A model generated the notes under the pieces. The model saw only the letters and a program-made list of their open reading frames with translations. It did no database searches and was not told the origin of the DNA. Position numbers and translations under genes: made by a program. This document shows positions 22,402-33,389 of a stretch of 64,000 bases of DNA, piece after piece (the first letter of the stretch is position 1; each line of letters opens with the position of its first letter). The stretch comes from Neoscytalidium dimidiatum (lineage: Eukaryota > Ascomycota > Dothideomycetes > Botryosphaeriales > Botryosphaeriaceae), in the NCBI GenBank assembly GCA_037367355.1, contig CM074695.1, forward strand, positions 992,001 through 1,056,000. Reading direction: 5' to 3'.

Positions 22402-24422
22402 TTTCTGCGATGTGACGGAGCGGGCGAGCGTCGAGTTGATGAACTGGCTGCAGTAGACAGCCAAATTTGTGGGAGGTGGAGCAGTTCAGGCGCGAGTCGT
22501 GCGCAGCGATGTGCGTGTTGACGTGCTCCCCAGAAAGGCAGCAGACAAACAAGCGATTGAGCGGGGAACGGCAGCACGGACGGCGCTGAGAGCAGGCAGC
22601 AACGGCGGCGGCGACAGCGACGACAAGCAACGTGAGCGGGAAACGCAACGCGAGGAGTCGCAACACGGAGGACTTGGGAGAGAGAGAGCAGGCAAGCCTG
22701 AGGAGAGGAGGGATGGAGGCAGGGCGAACGCGAGGTGTATATCGGAGCAGGGCTGCGGGCGTCAGCCGGTCGGACGAGACGCGAAGATGCGATTTGTGGC
22801 GTCCCGGGGCCCGGGCGTGCAAGGAGGGGCGCGTCTGCATCGTGTGCTGGTGGTGTTGGCCTGCGCCGGCGACTAAACCCAAAGCCATTAGAGGCGATCC
22901 AAATCCTGTTTTGTTGTATGCAGCGGTTGTGGCACCATCAAGCTGACTGGCCGCCGGCTGGCCCCCAGCCTCGTTCCCCTGCCCGCCACCTGAATTTGAC
23001 GCTGCTGTCGACCAGGATGCGCGAACGCGACGCGAAGCGCGTTCCACCGCGTTCGTGGATCAGATCGCGATATAGCCTCGTTCTACAGGACGTCCTGCCT
23101 TCCTTTTCGTTGCACACCGGCGCATCCTCAGGCGCTTAGCTGGAACGAGCGGCCCAAAGCTGGCGCCCTCGACCGCCGCCGCCAATCTGCTCCGCACAAT
23201 CGGCTGCGCCAGCACACCCGGCCGGCGTGCTGCTGTGCGCTTGCTCGAATGTCCTTACTCGCGAGCCATTGCCGCCGACGCAAGGCGGGCCCAGAGGACT
23301 GAGCATTGTCGTCTCAGCGCGTCACGCCTCACCTTGGACATGGGTCATGATAAGCCGTTCCCCAGCCTCCGCCCCGCCCCAGCGGCGGTCTGCTCTTTAA
23401 TTAGCGCGTCTGAGAAGCGCTATAGCCCCAGTGCTGCGCGCGTGGCCCGGCTTGCCGGGGATATGATCATCCCCGGCGTCCACGATACGACAGCGGATGT
23501 GTTTGAGGTAGACATCCGGACCATGCCTCATCGCCTGTTTCGGCCATAGTTTCTGATACTGCTTCCTCGAGAGGTAGGTGATTCGCATTCTGCTGACCTG
23601 CCCGCACGCGTTGGTTTCAGGTTGTCAGCTTCACGCGACTGCCTGTCATCGGCGAACCCCCGAAGTGCTACCTATTTGGCCCCGCCTAGTCATGAAGTAG
23701 CTTTGGCGCAACTCCGGACCACTTCGGCTCACCTGGACCCACCGCAGCTTCGTCCAGCAGGCCCGACAGGAAGCTCTTTCCTGTGAAAGCTCCGTGACTC
23801 CCGCCGAATGCACCTTCTCGCCCGCGTCCGTCGAGCTCCAGTTGAAGAATCGTTGACTTGCCCTGGCACCGGCAATATCCCGGCGATCCAGCATGTACAC
23901 GGGTTTGTGGACGCCTACTCTCATTACTCTTGCCAATTGGATGCATGCTCCATTGTTCGCTGGAGATGATAAAGGTATCAACTCATGGAAGAGCAGTCGA
24001 ATCTGCATCGAACCTCATTTATCCAAATAATCATCACGTGCATGAGACGCAACCTGCCAATTAGATGCGCAGTGCCGCTACACGTATGGTTTATCGAGCC
24101 AAGGCTGCAAGGGTCCACGTTGCCGGATGAGCCGTGATGACGGCTGGTAAAAAGGGCAACTTCATTCAGCTCGACTCTGCACTGCCTTTAATCGCTTACT
24201 TCGCATCTGCTTCTCAATGACTGACGGTCATGCTATGAAGTCATCTGCCACAATGGAGATCACGGTAGGTTGCCCCACCGGCACAGTACGAATGCAGTTA
24301 CGTGTCGGAAGCCCCGGCAATAACATTCTGAACATTTGTGCAGACACCTCAACTGCGGTCACTTACCGGCGCTGTGCGAATCGGCTCTATTCTGTTTTGT
24401 TTGACTCCCACTCTCTTGGCTC
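22402..24422. other. 2.0-kb divergent intergenic region
   Basis: It lies between the nuclear hypothetical (minus) and the PLC-like gene (plus). Open frames at 22469-23139 are arginine-rich shadows without domains. Sequence at 24217-24422 may hold upstream exons of the PLC-like gene (see that entry). Confidence 0.4.
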
Positions 24423-25646
24423 ATGCAGGGTCTGACTTCTATGTTGAAAGCTCTGCTGCATTTGGGCTTCGCCAGCCCGCTGCAGCCCTCGTCTTCTGTC
24501 GATCTTCGTCTGAACCACATTCAGGTCATTGGCACCCATAACAGCTACCATCGCGAAATCTCCATATACGCCAAGCCCGTTTTTGAGCTGCTGGTCCCCT
24601 CTCCGCAAAATTTCTACTACAGCCACGCCTCGCTTCCCGATCAATTGAATTATCAGTCGGTCCGCAGTCTTGAGCTTGATGTCTTCGCAGACTACTCGTC
24701 CCCCGGCCAGTTCGCAAATCCGCTCATCAACCGCCTCGCTCAGCTACCTCCGCCGCCGAAGGAATGGCAAGACCAGATGCGCGAGGCGGGTGCCAAAGTC
24801 ATGCACGTGAGCGACATCGATGTCCGCACCGTCTGCCCAACCTTCAAAATTTGCCTGTCGCAGTTGCGGAACTGGTCCGACGCAAACCCAGCCCACGTAC
24901 CGATCATCATCGACGTTGAATTTAAAACAGTGGATCAACGTGTCCCTACCATTGGTGGCGCGCCCGGCGAACCATGGGACGCCGCAAATCTGGCCCGCCT
25001 GGACCAGGAGATCCGCGACGCTCTGGGTAACGAGAAGATCATCACTCCAGATGATGTGCGCCTCCACGGAGTCAATGGCGCCGACAACGGGAATCTTACT
25101 CTTGAAGACGCCGTACTGCGATTTGGCTGGCCCTCGCTTGACGACAGCAGAGGAAAATTCCTTTTCGTCATGGATAACAACCCCACGCCCACTCCTTCCC
25201 TTAGGGATGTCTACCGCGCCGATGGACATCCTAACTTAGAAGGACGGGTCGTCTTCACCAATTCATTGCCTGGTGAGGCAGATGCTGCTTTTATTAAGCG
25301 GAATGAACCTTCTGGCGACAACCTCGCTGAGATTCAAGATCTCATCCGGAAGGGCTATCTCGTGCGAACGCGAGCGGATGAGCCGATCAACTCCGTTCTC
25401 ACAGGTGACGATGTCGCCAACGAGAGGCTTAATAGAGCTCTTGAAACGGGTGCACAGGTAGTCAGCACGGACTGGCCTGGTGTCGGTATGGCGAGCAGAT
25501 ACAATAGTGAATACGTCGCGAAGCTGCCCACCGGAGGTGTTGTGAGGTGTAACCCAGTCAATGCCCCCGACGGATGCAATAACATCGATTTGGAGAGGTA
25601 TTCCAGTAGCGCACAGCGGGGAAAACTTATTAGGCAGGATTTTTGA
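24423..25646 (+). CDS. PI-PLC-like (Ca2+-dependent) phosphodiesterase
   Basis: A 407-aa open frame with the PLC-like phosphodiesterase TIM-barrel signature. The first catalytic His is in IQVIGTHNSYH, an acidic metal-site stretch is RSLELDVFAD, and the second catalytic His region is VMHVSDIDVRT. Later barrel segments are HVPIIIDVEFKT, GKFLFVMDNNP and VVSTDWPGVGM. This matches the Ca2+-dependent phosphoinositide phospholipase C type (the PI-PLC-C1 family as I recall it), usually secreted in fungi. The N-terminus is uncertain: MLKALLHLGFASPL is a weak signal. A better hydrophobic segment (IGSILFCLTPTLLAHA) lies just upstream in another frame at about 24383-24430, so an upstream exon may supply the signal peptide. 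Confidence 0.8.
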   Translation: MQGLTSMLKALLHLGFASPLQPSSSVDLRLNHIQVIGTHNSYHREISIYAKPVFELLVPSPQNFYYSHASLPDQLNYQSVRSLELDVFADYSSPGQFANPLINRLAQLPPPPKEWQDQMREAGAKVMHVSDIDVRTVCPTFKICLSQLRNWSDANPAHVPIIIDVEFKTVDQRVPTIGGAPGEPWDAANLARLDQEIRDALGNEKIITPDDVRLHGVNGADNGNLTLEDAVLRFGWPSLDDSRGKFLFVMDNNPTPTPSLRDVYRADGHPNLEGRVVFTNSLPGEADAAFIKRNEPSGDNLAEIQDLIRKGYLVRTRADEPINSVLTGDDVANERLNRALETGAQVVSTDWPGVGMASRYNSEYVAKLPTGGVVRCNPVNAPDGCNNIDLERYSSSAQRGKLIRQDF

Positions 25647-26007
25647 TGTAAGTCAGTCGTCTTAGTATAGCTTGATCGTACTCTCTTGAACGAAACTTTT
25701 ACCAGTCGTCTCTTGCCGAAAGTCACGGAGTTACAGGGCAAACCCGTAACCGACGCAGTCCAAATATATTGCTTCCAACGACGCTCATTAGTCCTAGATT
25801 CCACGAGAGGAATTCAACAGCGTTCTGTTCGACACATTCGACTACTTATAGAGCATAAATTCAGCTCCCCGATTACTTTAAGAGGAAGACCGTTCGTTTT
25901 AGTAATTGATGCACAACTAAGGCCGATCTTCGAGGCAACGGTTCAATATGATCGATGACATCATCGCCAGGACGGATCTGTATGAATATACAGCATTATA
26001 TATACCA
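25647..26007. other. Convergent 3' intergenic, PLC-like / monooxygenase
   Basis: 361 bp, AT-richer than its surroundings. No coding signal. Confidence 0.4.
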
Positions 26008-27880
26008 TCATGTGCATATGGCGGCAAAGTAACTCTCAATCTCTTTAACGTCCCCGAGACCCGCAGCGAATGCTAGCATCGCATCTGGTCTAAGCACAAC
26101 GATCGCTCCCGTATCATGTGGAACCTCGTACCCTTCATGAGCCCGGAAGTCCGGATCAAGGAACATTTTTCCAATAGCTGGTCCGCCAAGTGCACTCCAC
26201 GCGCTATATACGACGCCGGGCACCACAGTCATCAGATCCATCATATGGGCATATCTCTCAGCAAAACTCGATTCCAAAGTCAAACCTCCGCGCAACTGAG
26301 TGAATACGGGGGCAGTCAAAGCTGTGTTGCCTGTGAAGACAAGGACGGTCCACCGACCAGGTGCCTTGTTAACTTCGTATAAACGGATCTTGGTGACTTG
26401 CGCGCCAGGTTTCTGCAACAGGACATTTGGAGCGCGACTGCCTTGTCGGAGCATCAGTTTGCGCTGTGCAGGGTTGTTCAACGCAGAGTCGGGGTATTCG
26501 ATCCCAAGGCCGACTGTGAAGGGTGCCGTCTCTTCGAGGATCATACACAGTACCTCGTCTGGACTTGACTGCGCGGAGAGCTGGGCATACTTTGGAGGAA
26601 TCTTGCCAGATATGGTCGCAGAAGCGGACTTATCGATCTCGATCAATTTTTGTGCAGACGGCCGCCTCTCTTCCTCGTAAGTTTGGAGAATAGAAGGTTG
26701 GTACCAGCCTTTGATGGTGCCAGCCAATTTCCAGGCAAGGTTCGCCGCGTCATGTACTCCTGTATTCATCCCTTGAGCAAAGCCGGAAGAATGGGTATGG
26801 CCGGCGTCTCCAGCCAGGAAGACATATTCGTTGCAGTGGAAGCGCTCGGCGACTCGCTGGCCAATTCTGTAAGGCACTCGGCGTAGTCCTCCGCCCGGGC
26901 TTCTTTCGAGAACACTACCCGTAGCATGACATCCAGTCGACGCGCTCGATCTCCAGGGTGAATGGCTTCATTGCTTCGATTGCTTCGTATTTGGCCTGCT
27001 CCTCGATAATGCTGTCGCCGTACCTCTCGTACAGCTCAGGAGACAGGGCATATCCAATGCGATATGCATCATGGTCGAGTCGCACCCACAGCACACTTCC
27101 ATGGGTCCTTGTCTCGATAGACGCACCACCACAATCGGCAGCTGGCATATTTGTCTTGTACTTACCATCCATTCGGACCCACTTGAACGCCGTCGTGTCG
27201 CCTACCATTCGGATATTGGACAGATTGCGAACCTTTGAGCGTCCACCGTCCGCCCCCACGAGATACTTGCTGCTAAGGCTTAAGTCGCTACCCTATAGGA
27301 TTCTTGGCCGTACGACTTACCACCTGACAGTCTTCTGTTCTTGCGTATCAACTTGCTTGATCCGGACAGAGACATTGCAGTCATCGCCCTTGCTCGTATC
27401 CAGCTCATATCCTATCAGTTCCCAGCCAAATTGGACCTTGTAGCCAAAGGCTTCATAATTGATGCGGAAGACATCGTCGGAGTACTTTTGGCGGATGTTC
27501 ATCACGTAGGAGTGGTGCGATTGTTTCATGGCTTTCATCAAAGTAGACCAGCCACGGCCGGGCACAATCTCGCCATTTTTGTACGTGACGGCGCTGCGCG
27601 CAATGAACCCAATTTGAGCCATCTGGTCGAACAGATCTTCGCGTTCCAACAATTCAAGCGTCCGCGGGTACAGGGTGGAAGCGCGGCCGTGACTTTCTTG
27701 TATCTTGCGGTCGTACATCTCTACAGCCTGTCAGCAATCTCTAGCTGTTAAATTTAATTGAATGCACTTGCCAGCGACTTGAGAGCTTATGCCCTGCCTA
27801 GCAAGAGTGTAGGCCAGCAAGAGGCCGACAGGACCCGCTCCGCAAATACAAACATCTATACAGGTGTGATTTTCATCCAT
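26008..27880 (-). CDS. FAD-dependent aromatic monooxygenase, phenol hydroxylase type
   Basis: Four exons: 27772-27880, 27321-27720, 26919-27269 and 26008-26866, giving 572 aa. An upstream in-frame ATG at 27943 would add 21 residues. The Rossmann motif is CICGAGPVGLLLAY (about 12-25). The NAD(P)H/FAD DG motif is KYLVGADGGRSKVR, and the GD motif is VFLAGDAGHTHS followed by GFAQGMNTGVHDA. The C-terminal thioredoxin-like domain typical of phenol 2-monooxygenases runs from about residue 400. Splicing intron 3 gives WMSCYGIGQRVAERF, removing an apparent double frameshift. Intron 1 appears to use a GC donor (GCAAGT). The exon 3 acceptor may lie 3 nt further upstream. Known family role: NAD(P)H-dependent ring hydroxylation of phenols. 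The substrate is unknown. A Zn2Cys6 factor is encoded just upstream on the same strand. Confidence 0.88.
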
Positions 27881-28284
27881 ACTCTCGGTCAAGTCCCTGG
27901 ATCTCCGAACAGAGTTTGCTGTAATCTGGACATTCGCGTTCACAATTTATTCCGACATGCAGATGGTTGCCTAGCAGCGCCGTCAGCTGTGGAGCAGATG
28001 ATGCACCCCGCACACTCCTGAGCCAGTAACTGGCAAAAGCAACTAGCAAATTCCAAATTTGTTTGGGAGAAGCCAGTAGCTACCGAAATGGCTGTCAGGT
28101 GTCCGATTTTCTAGTTCCTGTTCCAGCTTACTCGTTACCCTGGGGACCCGAGTATAACTGTGATGGGCCCTGGAGCTACCTACAAGTTACGGTTATCATT
28201 GCTGCCTATCAGAGCGGGCTCAGTATACTACAACGGTAAGCACTAGCCAAGTCTTCAGTTAGGAAGATCTCATTCATGTTATTT
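27881..28284. other. Intergenic, monooxygenase promoter
   Basis: 404 bp between two minus-strand genes: the monooxygenase upstream region and the factor's 3' end. No motif was assigned. Confidence 0.4.
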
Positions 28285-29791
28285 TTATGCAACATCAGCC
28301 TTTCCTGACCAGTCCATCGACAGATTATCAATCTCGCACAGCCCTCTCGAACTACGATACGGGTGCTGCAGCCCGCTTGGAGGTTCTCCTAACGCACCAT
28401 CACCACCCGGGTCCAACCACATCTCCATACACGAAGGCATATCCATATCAGGAGGCTGCCAATCAAAATCATCAGCAGCAGACATGTCGAACCCAAGATC
28501 TATGGCATCCGCCTGCGGCCCCGCATCCCTCTTCTCCTCTCCAACCGTTCCAGCCGTCGCCTGCGGCGACAGAGGTGCAGTCGACGGTGTCAACAGGCCA
28601 GGTATGTTGGACGACGTCGTTGCATCAGCCATGCGCAAATAGCATGTGATGCACGAGTCCGGCGATAATGATGACGACGAGTTGCTCTCAGCAGTCACGT
28701 GTATCGAGACGTCGGTATTGACTCTGCCTTCCTCCTGCTGCGCGCGCATCTCGATCAGCTCGAGGATCTCGTCGACGGACAATTGTTCCGACGCCTTTGG
28801 CTGCGACGTCGATGGCGGCTGGCTGCGGTACAGTTCTGGTGCGTGCTCGGTGACTTGTTGATGCAGGATTTTGACGGCGTTCGCGAGGCGCGTGCGTTCA
28901 GCGCGGAGCGTTTCGATCTCCCTGTGTAGGCGGAGGATCTGGTCAATCACTCTCTTGTCAAGTTAAGCGCGGGGTTGGGATTTGAGGCTCACACTGAGTG
29001 GCAGAAGGCACCACACCTCTCTTCGCAGTACAGTGGACGAGGCTACTAAGAAGAACGAGTTCTCTTAAGGGTCCGTGTGCAGTTGAAGCAGTCGTCCGGA
29101 TGTGGATGTTACCAATCTCTTGCGATATTTGCGTCCGGGAGACTGCTTCAAATTCACATTCAAATTGTATTGCGGTATGAGGGGTGATTTCTTATGCCAC
29201 TCATTGTGGGGTTGGAAGCGTGTTCAGACAAAGAAGAGGGTGGGGACCAACCAATCTCGAGCTGATCTCCTGGAAATGGTTTTGGCAGACGTGCAGAGGA
29301 TGTCGGCTTCCATGCAGTTGGTGCAAGGTTTGGTGTTGCTGCACTGCGAGAAAAGGAGAAAAGAGGATCAGTTGCGAATGTCATCGGGGTGTGATCGATT
29401 TAATGGAAGAAGAGATGCAAAAGTGAGTTTGGGACGATTTATGACGACAGAAGAGAAAATATAAAACGTACAGCAAGAGAATGGAGCGAATGAGGGTGAG
29501 AACGGATAAACCATTGAAGCATATCCATGAAAAAAAAAAAATCAATCCTCGATGTTCGTCCGGTTCTCCTGAATATCAACAATCTTTCCATCCGACCTCT
29601 TTCGCTTCCGTAGAACGCGGTTGCTCAAGGGAGTTCAAACACACCTTGGCTTTTCTGGCTTTGCAGTTGTCGCATGCTTGTTTGGTGCGACGAAGCGGAG
29701 GTGATGTCCGTGGCTCGCCGGGCCAAGGCGTCATGGGTTGCATCAATCTGCTAGTATCAATTGCGGCTGAGAGGCCGTTGACAGGCATCAT
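28285..29791 (-). CDS. Zn(II)2Cys6 transcription factor with coiled coil
   Basis: Model: exons 29645-29791, 29248-29343 and 28285-28953, giving 303 aa. The zinc cluster is split by intron 1 (301 bp). Exon 1 ends QACDNCKARKAK and exon 2 begins CSNTKPCTNCMEADILC, giving C-x2-C-x6-C-x5-C-x2-C-x6-C. Exon 3 opens with a leucine-rich coiled coil (VIDQILRLHREIETLRAERT), the usual dimerisation element. An acidic, Asp/Met-rich tail (DDFDWQPPDMDM) could be an activation domain. The end of exon 2 and start of exon 3 are uncertain by several codons. Intron 2 contains a 75-bp repeat (29080-29154). Known family role: fungal DNA-binding regulator of pathway genes. Regulation of the adjacent monooxygenase is inference from position. 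Confidence 0.8.
29080..29154 (+). repeat. 75-bp palindromic repeat, copy B (inside an intron)
   Basis: It starts CAGTTGAAGCAGTCGTCCGG and its right arm is GACTGCTTCAAATT. It aligns without gaps to the reverse complement of copy F at about 59 of 75 positions (hand count). It lies inside predicted intron 2 of the Zn2Cys6 gene, antisense to it. Confidence 0.85.
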
Positions 29792-31204
29792 TGCAATACT
29801 GCTGTGAGACTGTTTTGCGGTACGTGACGCGGCCCAGTGATGATTTGATGTTGAGAATGATTAAGCACCAGAGATATGGAGAACTAGAGTAGGGAGTTGT
29901 GCAATCTCCGTGGACTTCCAGTCGATTTAAGGAGGGCTGAGAGTACTTTTTGCCGCACGCAGATGCAATTGTAGGAATGTGGAAAGAAAATATTATTCAA
30001 TTCATACAGAGAGTGATTGTAGGATAGAGCAGGACAATCAACAGCCCCAGTGATGCGAAAGGTCAAAGGTCGTCATAGGTAGTTGCGGAGGAAAGCGGGA
30101 AAGACGAGAGTTGAAGTACAATTGCCGGAGATGCGTAACGAGGTCGCCAGCCAAATTTAGTGAGGCGTCAGGATGTCAGCGAACTGGGGAGGGAACGCTG
30201 CCAAGCAGCATCAGGCATGTGGCTATGGATCAAGCACAGACGGTACCAAGAATGGATATGCTGGAAGTTTGCGATGTGGACCTTCGAGAGCTCTCACAGC
30301 GTTAGCTGCATCGCCTTGGGCTGACGGTCAGCTCAGGTAAATACGTACTTGTGTCTGCACGCTTGCAGCTTGCAAGCTGCGATGCTCCAAGTGATGACAA
30401 AAGCCCGCGGGTAGAGGCTGCTTCACGTTTGACTGTTGCACGGCCAAAGTTCTGTTGCACTTCATGTCCTTGTCATCAAATGTACTCATGCATGATCATC
30501 ATGATGTAGAGACAAGGGTGGGCAGACAATGAGAGCCGATAGGCGGCGTCACAAGGAGGGATGTGATGGGCTTAGCAATCGGTGGGCGTGGTTGAGCCAT
30601 TTTCTGCCCGGGCAGTAGAAATGGTCGAGCTAGTGGCCAATGAGGCAATCGGAATCGCGGATGGAATGCCGGTGATAGGAGGTATCCGCTTACCCTTTCG
30701 TCCTCCACACTTGCTCTCAGCCCCGTGTCATCATCGCTTGAAGCTCAACCATCTACTCGAGCTCAGTCGAGAGCTTGGATCTATCTGTAATCTTTTTTTT
30801 TACTTAAAAAAAAAGCCATCAATGCCCAGGGAATGCACTCGACAGTCGTTGCGGTCTTCACCGATGCCGCCGGAATGCATGTCTCGGTCAGCAGCAAAAC
30901 GAATGCAGCTAGTGGGCTGCAATGAGGACAAAGCGCCACGGCTCCACAAGCATGGCCATCTCCGCCACTCTGCTAATAACCCTTGGGGATCATGGAAATT
31001 GCAGGTTTCTTGACATCGCGCCAAGCTTCTGTGCGATCGTCTGCTTTCTTCAGACTGCCCATCCATGCATATTTATATAACTGCAAATCTTTCGACGAAT
31101 GGCGTGCATTTGGACAGTTAATTCCATCATATATACCTGTTGTATCTGTTTCTGGGCATCATCCTTTTTGGTTTCGACCCTAATATTCGTCCGTCCCATC
31201 CATT
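29792..31204. promoter_or_regulatory. Divergent intergenic region, Zn2Cys6 factor / BOR1-like transporter
   Basis: 1.4 kb with no supported gene. It contains a perfect 16-bp palindrome GCAGCTTGCAAGCTGC at 30365-30380 and a T/A homopolymer pair near 30790-30815. TATA-like sequence (TATTTATATAA) lies near 31069-31079, about 125 bp before the transporter ATG. Confidence 0.45.
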
Positions 31205-33389
31205 ATGGCTTCAGCTTCAAGCAGTCCCGACTCCGAAGCAGGAGGAGGTGCACCTCTGATGCAAGAGAGGCCTTTCATAGATTCCTATACCTTCGATGGC
31301 CTGAAAGGATGGCGAAGATACAGGCTGCTACAACCATGCCGCGGCATGTACCACGACATCAAGAGACGGTTGCCGTACTACTGGAGCGACATCACGGGTG
31401 CGTGGACGTACCGTACAATAGCAAGCACCATTCGGATGTATTTCGTCAAGTCAGTTTTCCCCACAGACAGCAGATAACAGTACCAACGAATGGAAAGCTG
31501 ATCCCACAATTCAGTCTCCTTCCTGCGCTTGCATATACATTGGACATGTATCGCCGGACTGGTGAATTCTTTGGCGTTAACGAGGCGCTCTTCTCCTCCG
31601 CGCTTGCCGCCATGGTTTTCAGTATTCTGGGTGCGCAGCCCATCACCATCGTCGGCATCACGGGCTTGATCTCCCTCTTCAACTACACAATCTACGATAT
31701 AATCATCCAATACGACGCATCCATATACCCGCAGTTCATGGCTTGGACCGCCATCTGGGCTGCAATTTTTCACTGGCTGGCGGGCATCTGGAATTTGTGC
31801 GACTACATGCGGTATGTGACCGACTTTTCGAGCGAGTCTTTCGGTATGTACGTTGGCATCATCTACATGAGTAAGTGTGGTCGTCTTGCATCTTACCCCG
31901 CGTGTCGGTTGATGATATCCGGTAGGATACGCAACGTACTGACTCGAAATGCAGTCAAGGGCGTCGAAGAGCTCGTAAATGAATTCACCGTTGAAGGCAA
32001 CACAGCAGGCTATCTCGCATGTATGATTGCCATATTGTACTTTGGGAGCATTTACGGATTGGAAAAGCTCGGCGCAAGCGTTATGTGGAAGCCGTGGTTC
32101 CGAGGTGTTCTTGCAGACTACGCGTACGTGGTAAGGACTTAATTACCGAATTATAAACTTACTGAAAAAAAAAAAATGTACTGATGAGATACTTCGCAGA
32201 TCGGCACCCTTTTCTGGGTCGGATTCTCTCATATCCCAGGCACTCTGAAGTCAACCAATCTCACATTTGTCCCGATCACGAGAGCCTTTCATCCCACACA
32301 GCCCCGCGACTGGCTCATCGACTTTTGGAGTCTAGATGTCAAATGGGTCTTTGTCGCGCTGCCGTTCGGATTTTTGATCATGCTGCTATTCTACTATGAT
32401 CACGTAAGTATCCCTCCATCTTCCTATTCCACTTGTAGAGATACTTACGTGCAAAAGAACGTAAGCAGCTTGACAGCTCAGGCGCGTCAGTTCCCCCTCA
32501 AAAAACCCGGTGGGTTTCACTGGGACTTCTTCTTGCTGGGCTGTACCACATTCGTTGCTGGGATCCTCGGTCTCCCGATGCCCAATGGTCTCGTCCCACA
32601 AGCTCCTGTCCACACAGATTCTTTGACCTTATATGAGACTGAGCTCAAGATCATCGCCACCGCTGAAGGGGAAGGATCGGAGCTTCGGAAGCCTATCGTC
32701 AAAGCGGCCGCTGTAGTCGAGCAACGTGTTACCCACTTCCTAATGGGCTTGGCGCTCATTGGAACGATGACGGGGCCGCTCTTGATCGTTCTGCACACTA
32801 TGCCTGCAGCCGTGTTCGCGGGCGTCTTCTTTGTTGTCGGTGTGCGTCTTCCATCTTTCTTACTTTATCTACATATAAATTCTGACAAAACAGATTGCAG
32901 TGGGGGTCAATCGAGTCCAACGGAATTCTCCAAAAAGTCATCTTCCTTATGAGGGAAAACAGATTTATCCAACGGGATGAGCCGCTCCTGAAAATTCAGA
33001 AAAAGAAAATACTGTACTACATCAGTTTCCAGATCTTCGGCGTCGCAGCTTGCGTTGCTATTTCTCAAACCATTGCAGCGATAGGTAACTGCTCACATAA
33101 AACCTTTCAGCAAAGGAAATGTTGTCCTGACCAGCATGCCGCAGGCTTTCCTGTCCTCATTTGCGCTCTCATTCCACTGCGCACTCACGTACTGCCAAAA
33201 GTCTTCACCCGGCAGGAGCTGAAGGTGCTGGATGAGCTCACGGCAAATAACTCAGCCGTGCTGGCAAGTCTGGGGGGTGCCCCGACATTGCCAGAGAATA
33301 TTTCGCGAGAAGGCTATGGTGTAGAGAGAAGACATCATGAGAAAGAGCACGGGGTTGGGAGACAAAGGGCGGGAAGCATTCACCGATGA
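31205..33389 (+). CDS. bor1: SLC4/BOR1-type borate or anion transporter
   Basis: Seven exons: 31205-31449, 31515-31870, 31955-32130, 32200-32403, 32458-32841, 32901-33084 and 33145-33389, giving 597 aa. Membrane segments with SLC4/BOR1 motifs are LPALAYTLDM, LGAQPITIVGITGLISLFNY, FHWDFFLLGCTTFVAGILGL and GLPMPNGLVPQAP. Also seen are FWVGFSHIPGTL, THFLMGLALIGTMTGPLL and LICALIPLRTHVLP, about 11-13 segments overall. Family role: plasma-membrane anion transport; fungal and plant BOR1 proteins export borate. Introns are 54-84 bp; the donor after YYDH and the acceptor before NVSSLTAQARQF restore a highly conserved junction. The C-terminal tail is charged (HHEKEHGVGRQR). Confidence 0.9.

Noticed and set aside
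22469..23139. Arginine-rich open frames upstream of the nuclear hypothetical
   Set aside because: Low-complexity frames on both strands in GC-rich promoter DNA with no domain or codon signal.
23839..23913. A possible seventh, diverged copy of the 75-bp repeat
   Set aside because: It shares CAGTTGAAG and a CAATATC core near the right offset, but the right arm does not align at the correct distance. It could be chance.
26867..26918. Apparent double frameshift in the FAD monooxygenase
   Set aside because: A 52-bp GT..AG intron restores WMSCYGIGQRVAERF, the expected family sequence, so the gene is intact.
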